From Ehretia macrophylla (taxonomy: Eukaryota; Streptophyta; Magnoliopsida; Boraginales; Ehretiaceae), in assembly GCA_037974665.1 (NCBI GenBank), contig CM075765.1, positions 18,861,648 through 18,925,647 of the forward strand: a stretch of 64,000 nt of DNA. The letters are read 5' to 3'. Position 1 is the first letter of the stretch, and every line of letters starts with the position of its first letter. The translations under genes were made by a program, and so were the position numbers. This document shows, piece after piece, positions 1 through 12,049 of the stretch. The notes beneath the pieces were generated by a model. It saw only the letters and a program-made list of their open reading frames with translations, was not told the DNA's origin and did not search any database.

Positions 1-3000
1 ACATTTGCCCAATGTTCCGGTCTTGCCGACGACAAGTGTGCCATGAATTTCCTTCAAACTAATGGTCAGGACTCACGAGTGGGAACAAAAAGTGTTCCTG
101 TTGTTCCTTGCAGAAAAGGTGTTTCACTTTTTTTGAAAATTTTTCAAAACGCCTTAGACGTCTGAGACATAAATTGTAGGTCTCACCTAACACATAAGCT
201 TACACGTTAGTGTGAAAAAGTAAAGTCTACAGACATTTGTAAGACAAACTCTTTACTTTGCCGAGTTCCTTGAAGTCTAGGCCAATTTCTTTTTTCAATT
301 TATCTACAAGTTATCCTCTCGTGAATATGCGCCATCAGACTATATATCACTAGTTTCATTTTTATTCTTTTTTTGAAATAAAAAAAAAACCTTTTCTTGT
401 AAATGGACTTATTATACATATATGGAAAAGGGTTTTGAAAAAAAAAATTAAGTAAAAAAAAGAATCACGGAGTTGTACTTAATTAATAACTTTTAATGAC
501 TTGATTTTTCAGAACTTTGCTTCAGCAAGAAGTCCACTGCAAAAACAATAGCAAACACCTTTGCTTTCGAATGGACTTATGAAGTTTTCTTTTTTTTTTT
601 TTTTTTGGGAAAGAACTCACCGTTAGTATAATTATATTAAATTTATCTTAAATTTATAAACTCTGTAGTACACCTAAATATGTCCCAATATACATTAATT
701 CAAGAGGACAAACTTAGAACTTTTTGGTCCACAAACTTACAATTTTACTGTTTACCCTTAAATATTTAGGAACGGATTCATGCCATTTAATAGTATTCTT
801 AGATCAGTAAAAATTTTATGTCACCTGAGCCTTTACCTTATGTCTCCCAAACTGGTAGATATACAAGTAGCCGTCTGAATTGGTGGTGTTAGGGATGGTA
901 ATGGGGATAGATTTTGTGGGTATCCAACCCACTCCCATTCCAAATGAGGCAGGGATTGGGGTGAAAATAGGAAATGGGGCGGGGGGCTGGGGATTAACTT
1001 TTAATCCCTGCACGGGAGCGGGGCGGTATGCGGGAATAAACATTTTTCGCCCTACATAACCCGTCATGCATACATGTATAGTTATTCTTATATAAAATAT
1101 TACTAAAATAGAGAAGGAAAAATAAATTATTCAAAATGATTTTATAATCATTCTTTTGATTAAGACACTACATGTCATTACTTGACATTTGCAATCATTT
1201 TACATAAATACCTCCATTTCATATTAACCATAATTGATTCAAGAGATTGTTAGTTGCTCCTAGTTGTTCTTCAAAATAGTTTTAAACAACATAATTAAGG
1301 GGTATATTTTTAAAGATGGTAACAAAAAAAAAAAAACGCGATTCCAATAACACAAATGAGTATTCTTTTTCCACATATAATTCTCATACACAATGATTTA
1401 GTCGGAATTTATTTTAAATACTTAAGACTCAGTTACTATAATGTTATTTTTACTATAGAAGTAGAAGCATAAGACTAAATATATAATTAATATTTGACTT
1501 TATTTAAAACTTATATTTATATTTATCATTAACATATTTTTAGTTTATAATTTGAAGTTAGGTGGTTCAAATTAAATTTATATTTTGAAGTTTTGTGGTT
1601 AAATTAAATTTAATATCGTAAAGTTTAAAAGAATAATGAAGAACCCGCGTGTAATCACCATTCTCCACATGGATTCGGGGATGGGGCGGGAGTGGGGGGT
1701 AGGGGATGGGGCAGGTGTTGGAAGAACTTTTTAGGTGACGTGACAGGACATGGGGATAGCCAGTGCCTGAACCAATGATAGATGATCTAGGCCAAGTTTT
1801 TATTGGGTTATCCCTCATTGGTTGTAAAAGGGACTATAGTCCTCAGTTTGTAACTTAAAAGTGTGAGGAAAAGCCTCATTCCATTAGATAGCTTTTGGGG
1901 TTGAAAAGGCCTAACGCCACCTATCAATCTTTACATTCTACTTACTTATACATGTCATACATAATGTTAAAATCATGTTGAAGGAATAGTTTATACATGG
2001 AAAAGAGTAATAATATTTCTCACTATGGTTCAGTGTTTTGCTTAGTATTTCAGGAGTGAACAAAATATTTTTGGACATTGGTAATTAGTTCATCAAAATA
2101 TCATTTTTTGCAAATATTTTTCACTCGTGTTTTTTCTTTTGAAAATATGACCACAGAATAATACAAGGATGGCAGCCAGGACAAAGTATTGCACGACCAG
2201 AATTAAATCATTCGTTGTCCCGCTAGCTAATTATTCAATTGATGCTGATTTTTTTCCAGGTATATCAACTTTTTTCATGTCCTCGGTATAATTTATTTAT
2301 TAATTATCTTCGTTCTTACTAATGATCATTTTTTCTTTTTCTTTTCGTTTTATGTTTACAGTTTCTTTCTTTGAGGTGAGGATTGCAAGCTTCTGTAAGT
2401 CATAATGCCTCTTTGTTAAAGTGATAGGTCATAGCATCATCAAATAGAGGGAGGTTTATTTGAAGTTCAGATCAAGAGTAAAAACTAAGCGATGATGGAA
2501 GAAAATGTATACACGCTTATGGCTGGATAGATAAATGTTTGGATTTTTGCGGTTATTTTTTAACAGAGGTTGCTGATTATCAAAAGCTTATCAAATATTG
2601 TCTGAAAAATCCAAATTCTGAGGCATTTTGCCAGATTTAAGTGAATCCTGCATCAGTTTTCGCCATGTTTTGAGACCTTAGTATTTGATGTTTACTAATT
2701 ACTCTGGAAACATGTCGACAGCTTTTAGGCTTGCTAGGATACATGAAGGGCATTACATCGGCCTCTGTGGCTTCTCAATGCGTGCTAAAACTATGTAATG
2801 AGGGACAGGTTGAGATTGTAAACAAGAGTGAGACAGAGCAACTTGCACAGTTTGCTGCTCACTTTATCACCAACACCGATCAAGCACAGTCCTGCAATTT
2901 CGCAACTTTTCTCCCTATTGGCGAGGATGCTCCTCTCCAGGTATGTGCACAACTTTAGCTCAACGCTTAAATGACGCTAACATAGCATATGCAGATCTCT

Positions 3001-6000
3001 GCTTCTTCCTATGTTTTACTTGATTAAAGGCCATAAGATCATGTACATTACTAATTGCTCTTGGTTCAGCCTGCTGTCTCCCGTGCCTTCATATTTTCTA
3101 TCAACCCCTCTAATGTCCATTACAAAAGATAAAGAGAATACAGGAAGTAACTCTCTATCGTTCCAAATTAATTTTCGGGTACATTATGAATTCCGAACAC
3201 CTCAGTAGAAAAAAATCAGTTGCAGAACATGATAAACCAGCAGTAACCTGCGCAAGATGCCCTTCTTAACTTACTATCAGCTGCTATTGTCATCACAAGT
3301 CAATCTTGAGAAGAATTTTTAGGTAGGGCTGAATTCCTTATCCAAAGTTGTAAGCAGTCATCAATAGATGATTGTTAAATTAGCGTTCTTAATCTTAGCA
3401 GAAATTCTTTCATACCGTATGATAATTTTTTAGCCTAATTGACATCATGGGAATGAGTTTTTTGTGCACCTCAAAATATGCATTTGGAGTGGCATCGTCA
3501 TTCTTTCACTTTTCAGCGAGCAGAATGGATCAAGTATTTGGGAGTCTTTGCAAATCAGGAAGTAAGAGCAAATCAAGTCTATGATGCTGTAAGTGGAAAG
3601 TTAGACATCATAAAATTGGTTACATTTGAATTTTGATCTTGCTGAAAATTTGAGAAATACAACTCATGCTAAAATTTGAATGATTCTTATGCAGATAAAG
3701 GAGAACTATATGTGCTTGAGTAAATCTGCAGCCACTAAGATAGCATCATTCAAACCTATAGTAGCTTGGATGGTATACAATGATGTATGTGCAACAAACA
3801 GAAACTAACACTTCGATAGTTCTATGCATTCGCAACGCATCAATTCCCCATCCTATGGCATTAGTCATTCCTTTCTGGTTATATCTAGATTTATATCTGA
3901 TTCAAAAATAACGCCCCAAGTTGTCGAATCAAGTATCTTCATAGAAACGTAGACTCAACTTCAAGCTTGTCCTTACGATCCTCATCTACTGTGCAGGGTG
4001 TGTGGTCATTCACAAAAGAAACATACAAGATGAAGGTACTTACAACTGTAGTAACACTTTGCAATTTTCTAATTCATAAAATCTTTTTCTTTTTCTCTGA
4101 GTTTTGCACTTCTAAGTAGGTCAGTTCGCCACCCGAGTCCCGAATATATTATGGCAACAATATCTTATGTGTTTAAGCAGGATGACTGGATATTTTGAGA
4201 GCAATATATTTATTCACTTCAATTTTTATTTTACCCCCTTAGTTTTAGATTACCAGAGTAACTCAAATTTGGGATATGAGTTGAAAGTTGTTGAAATATC
4301 AATCTTGAGCCATGAGAACCTAGAGCAATGTGATGCCTAGAGCAGTGTGTTGCCTAGAGCAGTGTGACAAATGTGACTTAGTTTGTAGTATTTAAACACT
4401 GATTGTATCATCTTCTGAGTATGAAATTAAAGAATGTTTTTTATCAAAATCCTTTCTTACATTTTGGTATCTAGAGCCAAAACATATGCTTAAACTTTAG
4501 AAGATAGACAAACAGAACACACACAACAAAAAAAAAAAAAAAAAAAAAAAACTTATCTCAGACGTTGAACAGTTTTTCGCCGTTGTCTTCTCCAACGTCG
4601 TCACTCGTCATCGCCGACGCCAACAGATCTTCGCCGTCATCCTCTCCGACGTCGTCACTCGACGCCACCATTCTCAGTAACTGGTCAGATATCCGATGTC
4701 ATCGCGTTGTTATCTCCGACGCCACCATTGCTGCTAGCCTTTGTCGCCGCCGTTGTGTAGCCACGTCGTGAGCAGCAGCCCTTGTCGTCGTCGCCGGCAA
4801 AGATCTCGTCCGATCTAGTGCTTCCGTCGCTGCTATCGAGAAAAGCCATCTGCTCTCGTCGAAGTCATCTTGCCGTCGTCGTTGTCTTCATCGCCGGCAA
4901 GGTCTCGCCCGATCTTGTGCTCCCGTTGCTGCCATCGAGAGAAGCCATCTTCTTCTCTTACTTTTCTGGATTTTAAAGTAACTACAGAATCCATGTTGGT
5001 GCTTCACTCGAATGCCCCTCTGCTTGTAGCTGCAAAGAGACTTGTATGTGTAGCTATGATTTGGTTGATCCAGTCATGTGATGTATAATTAAGCCTACAA
5101 GTTCTCTCCATCAGACCCTTCAAAGCTGAGTGTCCGGCGTCTTCATCAAACCAGCGTGCTTATCGTATCTTCGTCTGCCAGAGTTCTTCTATTCTGATAA
5201 GTATCAATTTTTTTTTCTTTCTCCATTATCTTATTTGCTTATGTGTATGCGGAATTACCTTTTTTGAACCAAGTTAGATATGTCATCTATTGGATTAGAA
5301 AAAGAACAACTCATTCAATTTAAGAGCACAGGAGAGAGTAGTCAATCAACTATTACCTCACATATGGATTTATCACGTGAGTCTAATACATCCGCACATC
5401 GAGTTACAAGTGTGTTATTAAATGGAAAAAATTTTCATGCTTGGTCTCGTTCGTTCCGACTTTATCTTGGTGGAAAACGTAAAATTGGATGTATTTTAGG
5501 TTCGGAGCCTAAACCGAAAGAAACAGATCATTCTTTTGCTCAATGGCATGCGGATAATTGCGTTATCTTGGGTTGGATGTTTAATTCTATGGAGGACCGA
5601 ATCTATAATATGTTTATGTATCACGAGACAGTTCATGGTCTATGGAGTTCCTTACAAAGATGTATGCTCATACACGTCATGATTCTCGAATTTTTGAGCT
5701 TTATCGTGAAATTTCTCATGCTTCTCAGACAACTTTGGGATTCTCTGTTGCGGATTTTTTTGGGTATCTCCAAACTAGATGGGAAGAGCTAGCTCAATAT
5801 GAGCCCTTGAGTGACTTCCCGAATGATGCTGAGATTGAGACTAAACGTCTAGATCATTGTCGGACTTATCAATTCTTGATGGGTCTCAAGCCTGAGTTCG
5901 AGAATCTTCGGACTCAGATTTTAAATACATCTCCTCTACCTTCTCTATATGAGGCATTTGCAATTGTGGATGATGATGATCGAAGGCGTCTTTTTCTTGC

Positions 6001-9000
6001 ACCTGAACCCACTCAGTCTATTTCGGATCAGATGGCATTTGCTACTCCTTCAGGTTCTCGGCAACCAGGTACTCGTCCGTATTGCCAACATTGTCGGAAA
6101 CCTGGTCACCTCATTGATCGATGTTTCACTCTTCATCCTGAATTAAAGCAACAATTTTCTAGAAACCGTGGTGGTGGACAAAAGAAAGGAGGTCCTCGTA
6201 TTGGAGCTGCGGCCGAATTGGCATCCCCTTCAGCCTCAACAGAACTTGTTTCTCCCCAAACAAATTATAGTCAACTTCAGGCTCAGATTGCTCAACTTCA
6301 ACTTCACTTGGGGCTCACTTCATAATCTAGCCCCACGGCTGCATTTGTTACGGGTACTCCTACCGCTCTTCATGGTAAGTCAGGTCAACCGTCTTGGATT
6401 CTGGATTCCGGGGCCAATAATCATATGACTGGTGAGCTCTCCATTTTTTCTTCTCTTGTCAGTTCCGTAAATCAATCAGTTCAAATTGCTGATGGGACGT
6501 CTATTCCTATCAGTTGTCAAGGAGATGCCTGTTTATCCTCAGATATCACTCTTCGCTCTGTTTACTATATCCCCAACTTTGCTTATAATCTATTGTCAGT
6601 TAGTCGTCTTGCCAAGAGTCTTCACTGTGCCGTTGTCTTTTTACCTAACAGTTGTTTCTTGCAGGACCTGACTTCGAAGAAGATTTTTGGCAGGGGATAT
6701 GAGCACGATGGACTTTACTACTTCGGCGAACCTCCAACCTCTATTGTACCCTTGTCTAGTCTACAAGCTTCTGTGTCTCCACTTTGTGATACTCCTGTTC
6801 GTTCTATTAAAAACTTAGAGTTGTGGCATGCCCGTTTAGGACATGCAAATTTTCAATATTTATGTTGGTTATTTCCATCTTTCAATAGAGCATGCAATGA
6901 TTTTAAGTTCAATTGTGTGACTTGTGAATTGTCAAAGCATACTCGCACTACATATATTCCTTGCATGCATCGGGCTCCGTGTGCCTTTGACCTTGTCCAC
7001 TCTGATATTTGGGGTCCATCCCCTATCACGACCCTTTCTCACCATCGTTACTATGTTACATTTATAGATGATTATAGTCGTTGTACTTGGGTCTACCTGA
7101 TGAAGAAAAAATCTGAAGTCTTCACTCATTTCACTCACTTCCTTCAAATGGTCAAAACCCAATTCCACACTATTGTCCGCAATATTCGGTCTGATAATGG
7201 TAGAGAATATCTAACCAATGATTTTCGCGCTGAACTTAATAAAAGAGGCATTCTTCAGCAACTTACTTGTCCTTACACACCTGAACAGAATGGTGTAGCA
7301 GAACGAAAAAATCGCCACATTATGTCTACAGTTCGATGTCTTTTATCTGGTATGAATGTACCTCGATATTTCTGGCACCTTGCTGTCCTTACTGCTACAT
7401 ACATTATCAATCGCACCCCTAGTCGTGTCCTCAAAGGTCAACCACCCTTACACATTCTCAAGCCAAATACTGTCATCTTTCCTATTCTCCCACGAGTCTT
7501 TGGTTGTACATGCTTTGTTCAAAATCGCAGCCCTACTCGTACTAAGTTAGATGATAAAGCTATCCGTTGTATCTTTCTTGGGTACTCTTCCTTGTCGAAA
7601 GGCTATCGGTGCTATGATCCGGTGACTCGTCACTTTCACCACTCGATGGATGTTACATTCCTTGAGACTGTACCTTTCTTCTCTATTCCTTCCCTGCCCT
7701 TAGAGCATCCTCCAGCAGTGTCTTCTGCGGCAGAACCCCCCTCTCTTCCTCGTCCTGTTCCGCTTCTTGATACATCTTCACCGACTCCTGTACCTTTGTC
7801 GAGCCCCAATGATGTTTTTCCCCGTGTCTCCTCTCCAGCTCCTTTGTAGGTGTACTCCCGGCGTCCTTGTGCTCCCGCTCCACTGCCCGATTCTTCTCCG
7901 AATTCAGGTAACCCTTATTCTCCCTTGGTCCCCGAACCTTCCCGTTATCCCACTCATGACCGACGCCTCCCTTCCCGTTATTTACTTTCCAGTAGTACTC
8001 ATCATCCTATTACCCAGTTTGTGTCATTTCAGGGTCTCTCCGATCAATATAAATCTTTTGTTAGTCAGGTTGATTCGGTCTCTATCCCTCGCTCAATTTC
8101 AGAGGCCCTACAGAATCCTTTATGGGTGGCTGCTATGAAAGTGGAAATGGATGCCCTCCAGCAAAATCAAACGTGGGAGCTTGTTGATCTTCCGGTTGGT
8201 GAAAAGACTGTTGGCTGTAAGTGGGTGTTTAATGTAAAGTATCTTGCAGATGGCACCATTGATCGGTATAAGGCCCGTCTTGTCGCTAAAGGATTTACTT
8301 AGGTACCAGGCAAGGACTTTGGTGCCACATTTTCTCCTGTCGCCAAATTAACTACAGTCAGGCTTATTGTCTCTTTGGCTGCCTCATATTCTTGGCCTCT
8401 TCACCAGTTGGATGTCAAAAATGCATTTCTTAATGGTGATCTCTCTGAGACTATCTACATGGATCCTCCACCAGGTTTTCAGGCTCAGGGGGAGTATTCA
8501 GGGAAAGTGTGTCGCCTTCGTAAATCCCTTTATGGGCTTAAACAATCCCCTCGTGCTTGGTTCAACCGCTTCAGTGAGGTGGTTCTTACTATGGGGTTTA
8601 TTAAGTGCAACTCTGATCATACATGCTTTGTTCGAAGACATCCTCAAGGTCGGTGCATTGTTATATCGGTTTACGTGGATGATATTATCATTACTGGAGA
8701 TGACAGTCATGGAATTGTTCAGGTAAAACGTGACCTTGGGATGATGTTTGACATTAAGGATTTGGGCAAGCTTCGATATTTTTTGGGTATTGAGGTGGCT
8801 CGAAATCGCCATGGTATATCTTTATCCCAGAGAAAATATGCATTGGATCTTCTCCAAGATACAGGCATGCTAGGTTGTCGACCTGCCACGACACCGATGG
8901 ACCCCAATTTGAAGTTAACAGGGGAATCAGGAGAATTGTTAGCTGAGCCATCAGTATATCAGAGACTTGTGGGACGACTTATCTATTTGACTAACACAAG

Positions 9001-11052
9001 GCCAGACCTTACATATGCTGTTAGTATTGTAAGCCAATTCATGCATGCACCTCGTACATCTCATCTGGATGTTGTCTATCATATCCTTCGGTATCTTAAA
9101 TCTTCTCCTGCAGTTGGAATATTTTATGCAACGGGTGTACAAAAAGAATTGTCATGCTACACTGATGCGGATTATGCAGGGTCAAAGAGCGATAGGCGTT
9201 CCACCTCAGGGATGTGCACCTTCCGTGGTAATCACCTTATCTCATGGAAAAGTAAGAAGCAAGCAGTTGTCTCACGATCTTCTGCGTAAGCTGAGTACTG
9301 TGCTATGACCCAAGGAACATGTGAACTACTTTGGTTACGCTCTCTTTTGTCTAAGTTAGGGTTTTCAATGGCTGACTTATGCACCTTGTTGTGTGATAAT
9401 AAATCTGCTATTATGTTGTCTTCTGACTCAGTCCTTCATGAGAGGACAAAACACATTGAAGTTGATATCCATTTTATTCGGGAGAAAGTTCGCTCAGGGG
9501 TTATCACACCTTGCTTTGTTACATCATCTGAGCAGGCGGCAGACATGTTTACCAAGTCACTTGGACCGTCACCTCTCCAATCAGGTCTTAGCAAACTCGG
9601 GCTCATCAATATATTCACCCCAGTTTGAGGGGGAGTGTTGAAATATCAATCTTGAGCCATGAGAACCTAGAGCAATGTGATGCCTAGAGCAGTGTGTTGC
9701 CTAGAGCAGTGTGACAAATGTGACTTAGTTTGTAGTATTTAAACACTGATTGTATCATCTTCTGAGTATGAAATTAAAGAATGTTTTTTATCAAAATCCT
9801 TTCTTACATTTAACCTCATGGATGTCATTAACTTCCTCTGATCATATTTTCAGTTACTTTTCAATCCAAGTAGACTACTAAAGATGCAGAATAGCTTTGG
9901 AACATTATTTCTCTGCTTCCAAGGCAATGAACTTTTTGAATCAATAAGGAAGGAAAGATACACAAATAAGTAAACCGTTTTTGGTGTTTCGGATTTGTAT
10001 TAACTAAAGAAAAATTACAGTCTTTTTGTGTTCTATGCAGTTTTCTAAATGCAATAAAAATGAAGAATTAGGGACAAAATTAACTCATGTTGAGAATGGT
10101 AACCATCAGCTTGATTATCAATTACTTAACCTTGGCTGCAGTATGTGGAGGATGCAGGTGGAGAGAATGTTGACAACTCCATCAACAAAGTGACATACAA
10201 CATCTCTGAACCTGATGACCTCGATCAATTTCACGCGATTCTGTGTGTAAGTTGATTAACATCACAATCATCACGTGCTCAATAATATTTCGGTCTTTAA
10301 TTACCTGCTTCATAACGATTTGTAAACATATATAGCTAGGAAAGAGGGAATCATGCTAAAACTCTGATCAGACTTGTACTAATACTACTTCAGGGTTTCT
10401 TTGCTTAGACCGTGGATGTTGTGATTGATGAAACCTATACTTCTGATCCGGATGCCTACACTGCTTCCAACTTCCTCCAAAGTATCGATATGGAAGATCA
10501 ATCTTGTCTAGCTTTTCTCACAAATCAAAGTATGTGGAGATATGACAAGCGCATCCAGAACTCCACCACTCTTGGTAAGCTGTCATACTTAATTAATTAA
10601 CCATGGTTTATGGCAGACATATCATTTTGAGACAATACGATACAATAATTTTTTCAATGATATGATCTCTTGTGAAAACATATGACAGCAAGTACCAATT
10701 CTTTCATTACTTTCATTTCTTTGAACTGGCTTTCTATGTTTTTTTCCTCAAGACTGGTATGACGGAGCAGTCTCACAGCCTCAACTAGTCCTCGCGGATT
10801 TGACTGAAGCGTTATTTCCATCCGGAAATTACAACACAACATATTTCAGAAATATTGCGAAGGTAGGACACTCTTCATTTACAGATTTGGTTCGAGAGAA
10901 AAGAGGAAGTCAAAAATGCGCAAATTTTCCGTGCAAACTACTAATATACATCTTATGCAATGCAGGGTGAAGGAGTCATAAGCATCAGTCCTGAAATGTG
11001 CGACAGAGATAGTTCCATTCCAATGGAACCCACAATTGTACCTTGCAAGTGA
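1..11052 (+). CDS. Plant protein of unknown function, 3' part (5' end outside window)
   Basis: Eleven exons can be read: 1-118, 2176-2259, 2362-2375, 2722-2940, 3517-3588, 3695-3784, 3997-4035, 10142-10246, 10409-10574, 10753-10862 and 10966-11052. All junctions are GT...AG and phases join without a stop, giving 367 residues to TGA. The protein has spaced cysteines and blocks such as [38 protein letters not shown] and [10 protein letters not shown]. From memory it resembles a conserved, poorly characterised land-plant family; I cannot name it or give a function. The N-terminus lies left of the window. Exon 3 is only 14 nt. A 5.5-kb copia element sits in the intron between 4035 and 10142, in the same orientation, leaving the exons intact. 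The acceptor at 2175 was chosen because it alone keeps the frame; a nearer AG at 2156 does not. Confidence 0.72.
119..2175 (+). other. Large first visible intron with G-rich repeat remnants
   Basis: Intron of about 2.06 kb between exons ending at 118 and starting at 2176. Two G-rich blocks stand out in AT-rich sequence: about 885-1035, beginning TAGGGATGGTAATGGGGATA, and about 1670-1765, with repeated GGGGATGGGG-like runs. That opening resembles terminal inverted repeats of non-autonomous hAT-type elements common in plant genomes. A matching right end was not found, so it is probably a decayed copy. Nothing coding is supported here. Confidence 0.4.
4289..4461 (+). repeat. 5' LTR of the copia element
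   Basis: 173 bp, beginning TGTTGAAATATC and ending TTTCTTACA. It is identical to 9636-9808. Inside is a short direct repeat (a GCCTAGAGCAGTGTG-type segment occurs twice, about 4333-4372). Transcription of the element should start here, but I cannot place the start site. Short LTRs of this size are usual for some copia lineages. Confidence 0.95.
4465..4477 (+). other. Primer binding site of the copia element
   Basis: TGGTATCTAGAGC, three bases after the LTR. It resembles the plant copia consensus TGGTATCAGAGC, complementary to the initiator methionine tRNA 3' end, with one extra base in the middle. That change may weaken priming. Confidence 0.75.
4520..5279 (+). other. Copia leader with poly-A run and GC-rich internal duplications
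   Basis: Untranslated leader between the primer binding site and gag. It has an A run near 4529-4551, then CG-rich sequence rich in CGTCGCCG words. Two imperfect direct duplications are visible: about 4575-4614 with about 4629-4666, and about 4788-4850 with about 4890-4949 (both with GCCGGCAA and TCGAGA..AGCCATC). Short open frames here look like by-products of the repeats. Confidence 0.6.
5280..9628 (+). pseudogene. Broken copia gag-pol polyprotein
   Basis: A retrotransposon Gag domain starts at ATG 5280, followed by a CCHC zinc knuckle ([15 protein letters not shown], about 6079-6123), the protease motif DSGANNH (about 6403), the pre-integrase [10 protein letters not shown] block (about 6822), and an integrase core with the D-D-E acidic residues ([23 protein letters not shown]). 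Reverse transcriptase follows, with [11 protein letters not shown] and YVDD (about 8674), then RNase H with DADYAGS (about 9160). Breaks: a one-base frameshift close to 5642-5648 in gag, and in-frame stops at 6323-6325 (TAA), 7847-7849 (TAG), 8300-8302 (TAG) and 9287-9289 (TAA). After the frameshift everything stays in one frame up to 9628. It cannot make a full polyprotein. Confidence 0.93.
9636..9808 (+). repeat. 3' LTR of the copia element
   Basis: 173 bp identical to the left LTR at 4289-4461, starting directly after the polypurine tract. Identity over the whole length suggests a recent insertion or recent LTR homogenisation. The AATAAA-poor end gives no clear polyadenylation signal. Confidence 0.95.
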
Positions 11053-12037
11053 TCAATAGCATTATTCATCAAGATTCTTTGTCATGGATTTTCCATTTTC
11101 CTATATTTTTACAGTTCCCTCCTTAGTATTCAGACGATAATGTTTTTACATATGAAAACTGCACAGAAGACGATTCTGTGAGTATAGAGATTTTATTATC
11201 CCTATTTAAAAGTGATTGAGTTGGATGGATAGAAAGAACATTATTTTACATCATCATCATCTCTATATAGTAAACGTTTAACTATTGTTAGATATCAGCT
11301 CTTTTCTATGACTCACTTATCACTTTCTATGTGTATACTTAGTTGGTATGTTAAAAGAAGACAGAAAAACACAAAAAAGTTGTTAAGATGGTATACCAAT
11401 TAAACAAACTCGTAGGAGGTAATAAATAGGTGATGAAACAATATCTAATATTTCTCTAAAAGTTCTTATAATAAAAAGAGTGATTTGGCATTCAGTACTT
11501 TAATTTTTACATAGAAACGAGGGGTAAAGCATTACCAAGAGGGGTAAATTCAAGATCATTGTTCAATGGCGCTGAACCACACAATTTAGTACTCGTATAT
11601 AAATAATTTTTTTTTTATTTTATAGAAGGCTAAGTTTAATTTTCAGCCTAAAAATATATTTAAAATACATACATTTTTACAAAATGTACTCTTAACTCAA
11701 TCCTTTACAGTCCCGTTCTTAGGATTAGGGGAAACTACAACCCCGCTAACTCGTGATGGCTACGCCCTTGATTACCGATGACATAAACCATTACCCGGAT
11801 AGAAATTGTCTTGTGGCATTCACGTTTTCACCACTTGATGGCTTGCTGCTTCTCGTGTCTTTCCGGCACGCCCCTCCTGAAATTCACAACCGGACCAGCT
11901 TTCTATAGATTTTTCACGTTCCAAACAATGCAGCAAGTGCCATTATAATCACATTCCAGGTAACATTTCTCCCCATAAGTTTTCTATATTTGCTATGTTT
12001 ATATGCAAAACACAAGCCATACATAGTAATTAACACA
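11053..12037. other. Spacer between the unknown-function gene and the GT31 gene
   Basis: No gene seen. The left part should hold the 3' UTR of the upstream gene. About 11600-11690 (TTTTCAGCCTAAAAATATAT region) resembles 19340-19372 in the SDG40 intron and is likely a fragment of a shared MITE family. The right end is the probable 5' UTR of the glycosyltransferase. Confidence 0.4.
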
Positions 12038-12049
12038 ATGCCATGCTGA
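12038..12049 (+). promoter_or_regulatory. Four-codon uORF overlapping the GT31 start
   Basis: ATG-CCA-TGC-TGA. Its start is 5 bp upstream of the main ATG at 12043, and its stop lies inside the main frame. If the mRNA includes this stretch, scanning ribosomes meet this ATG first, which could lower translation or need leaky scanning. Confidence 0.45.

Larger units (their letters stand above)
4289..9808 (+). mobile_element. Ty1/copia LTR retrotransposon (5520 bp), coding region broken
   Basis: The element is bounded by two 173-bp direct repeats that I compared base by base and found identical. Each starts TG and ends CA. A primer binding site like the initiator-Met tRNA one lies just inside the left LTR (4465-4477), and a polypurine tract (TTTGAGGGGGAG, 9624-9635) abuts the right LTR. 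The order gag, protease, integrase, reverse transcriptase, RNase H is that of copia elements. It lies in sense orientation inside an intron of the gene spanning 1-11052. The 5 bp flanking each side (AAAGT left, TTTAA right) do not match, so no target-site duplication is visible. One frameshift and four in-frame stops make it non-autonomous. Confidence 0.95.

Noticed and set aside
816..1067. Minus-strand frame rich in Pro
   Set aside because: Proline runs come from the G-rich repeat block read backwards; it lies inside an intron.
2157..2175. Exon 2 start at 2157 (after CCACAG)
   Set aside because: Joining 118 to 2157 gives a stop in the second codon; the acceptor at 2175 keeps the frame.
4565..5088. 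Ser/Pro/Val-rich short frames in the copia leader
   Set aside because: Several overlapping frames are open together because of repeated CG-rich words; position is the retroelement leader.
8498..9142. Minus-strand frames opposite copia reverse transcriptase
   Set aside because: Shadows of the conserved pol frame on the other strand.
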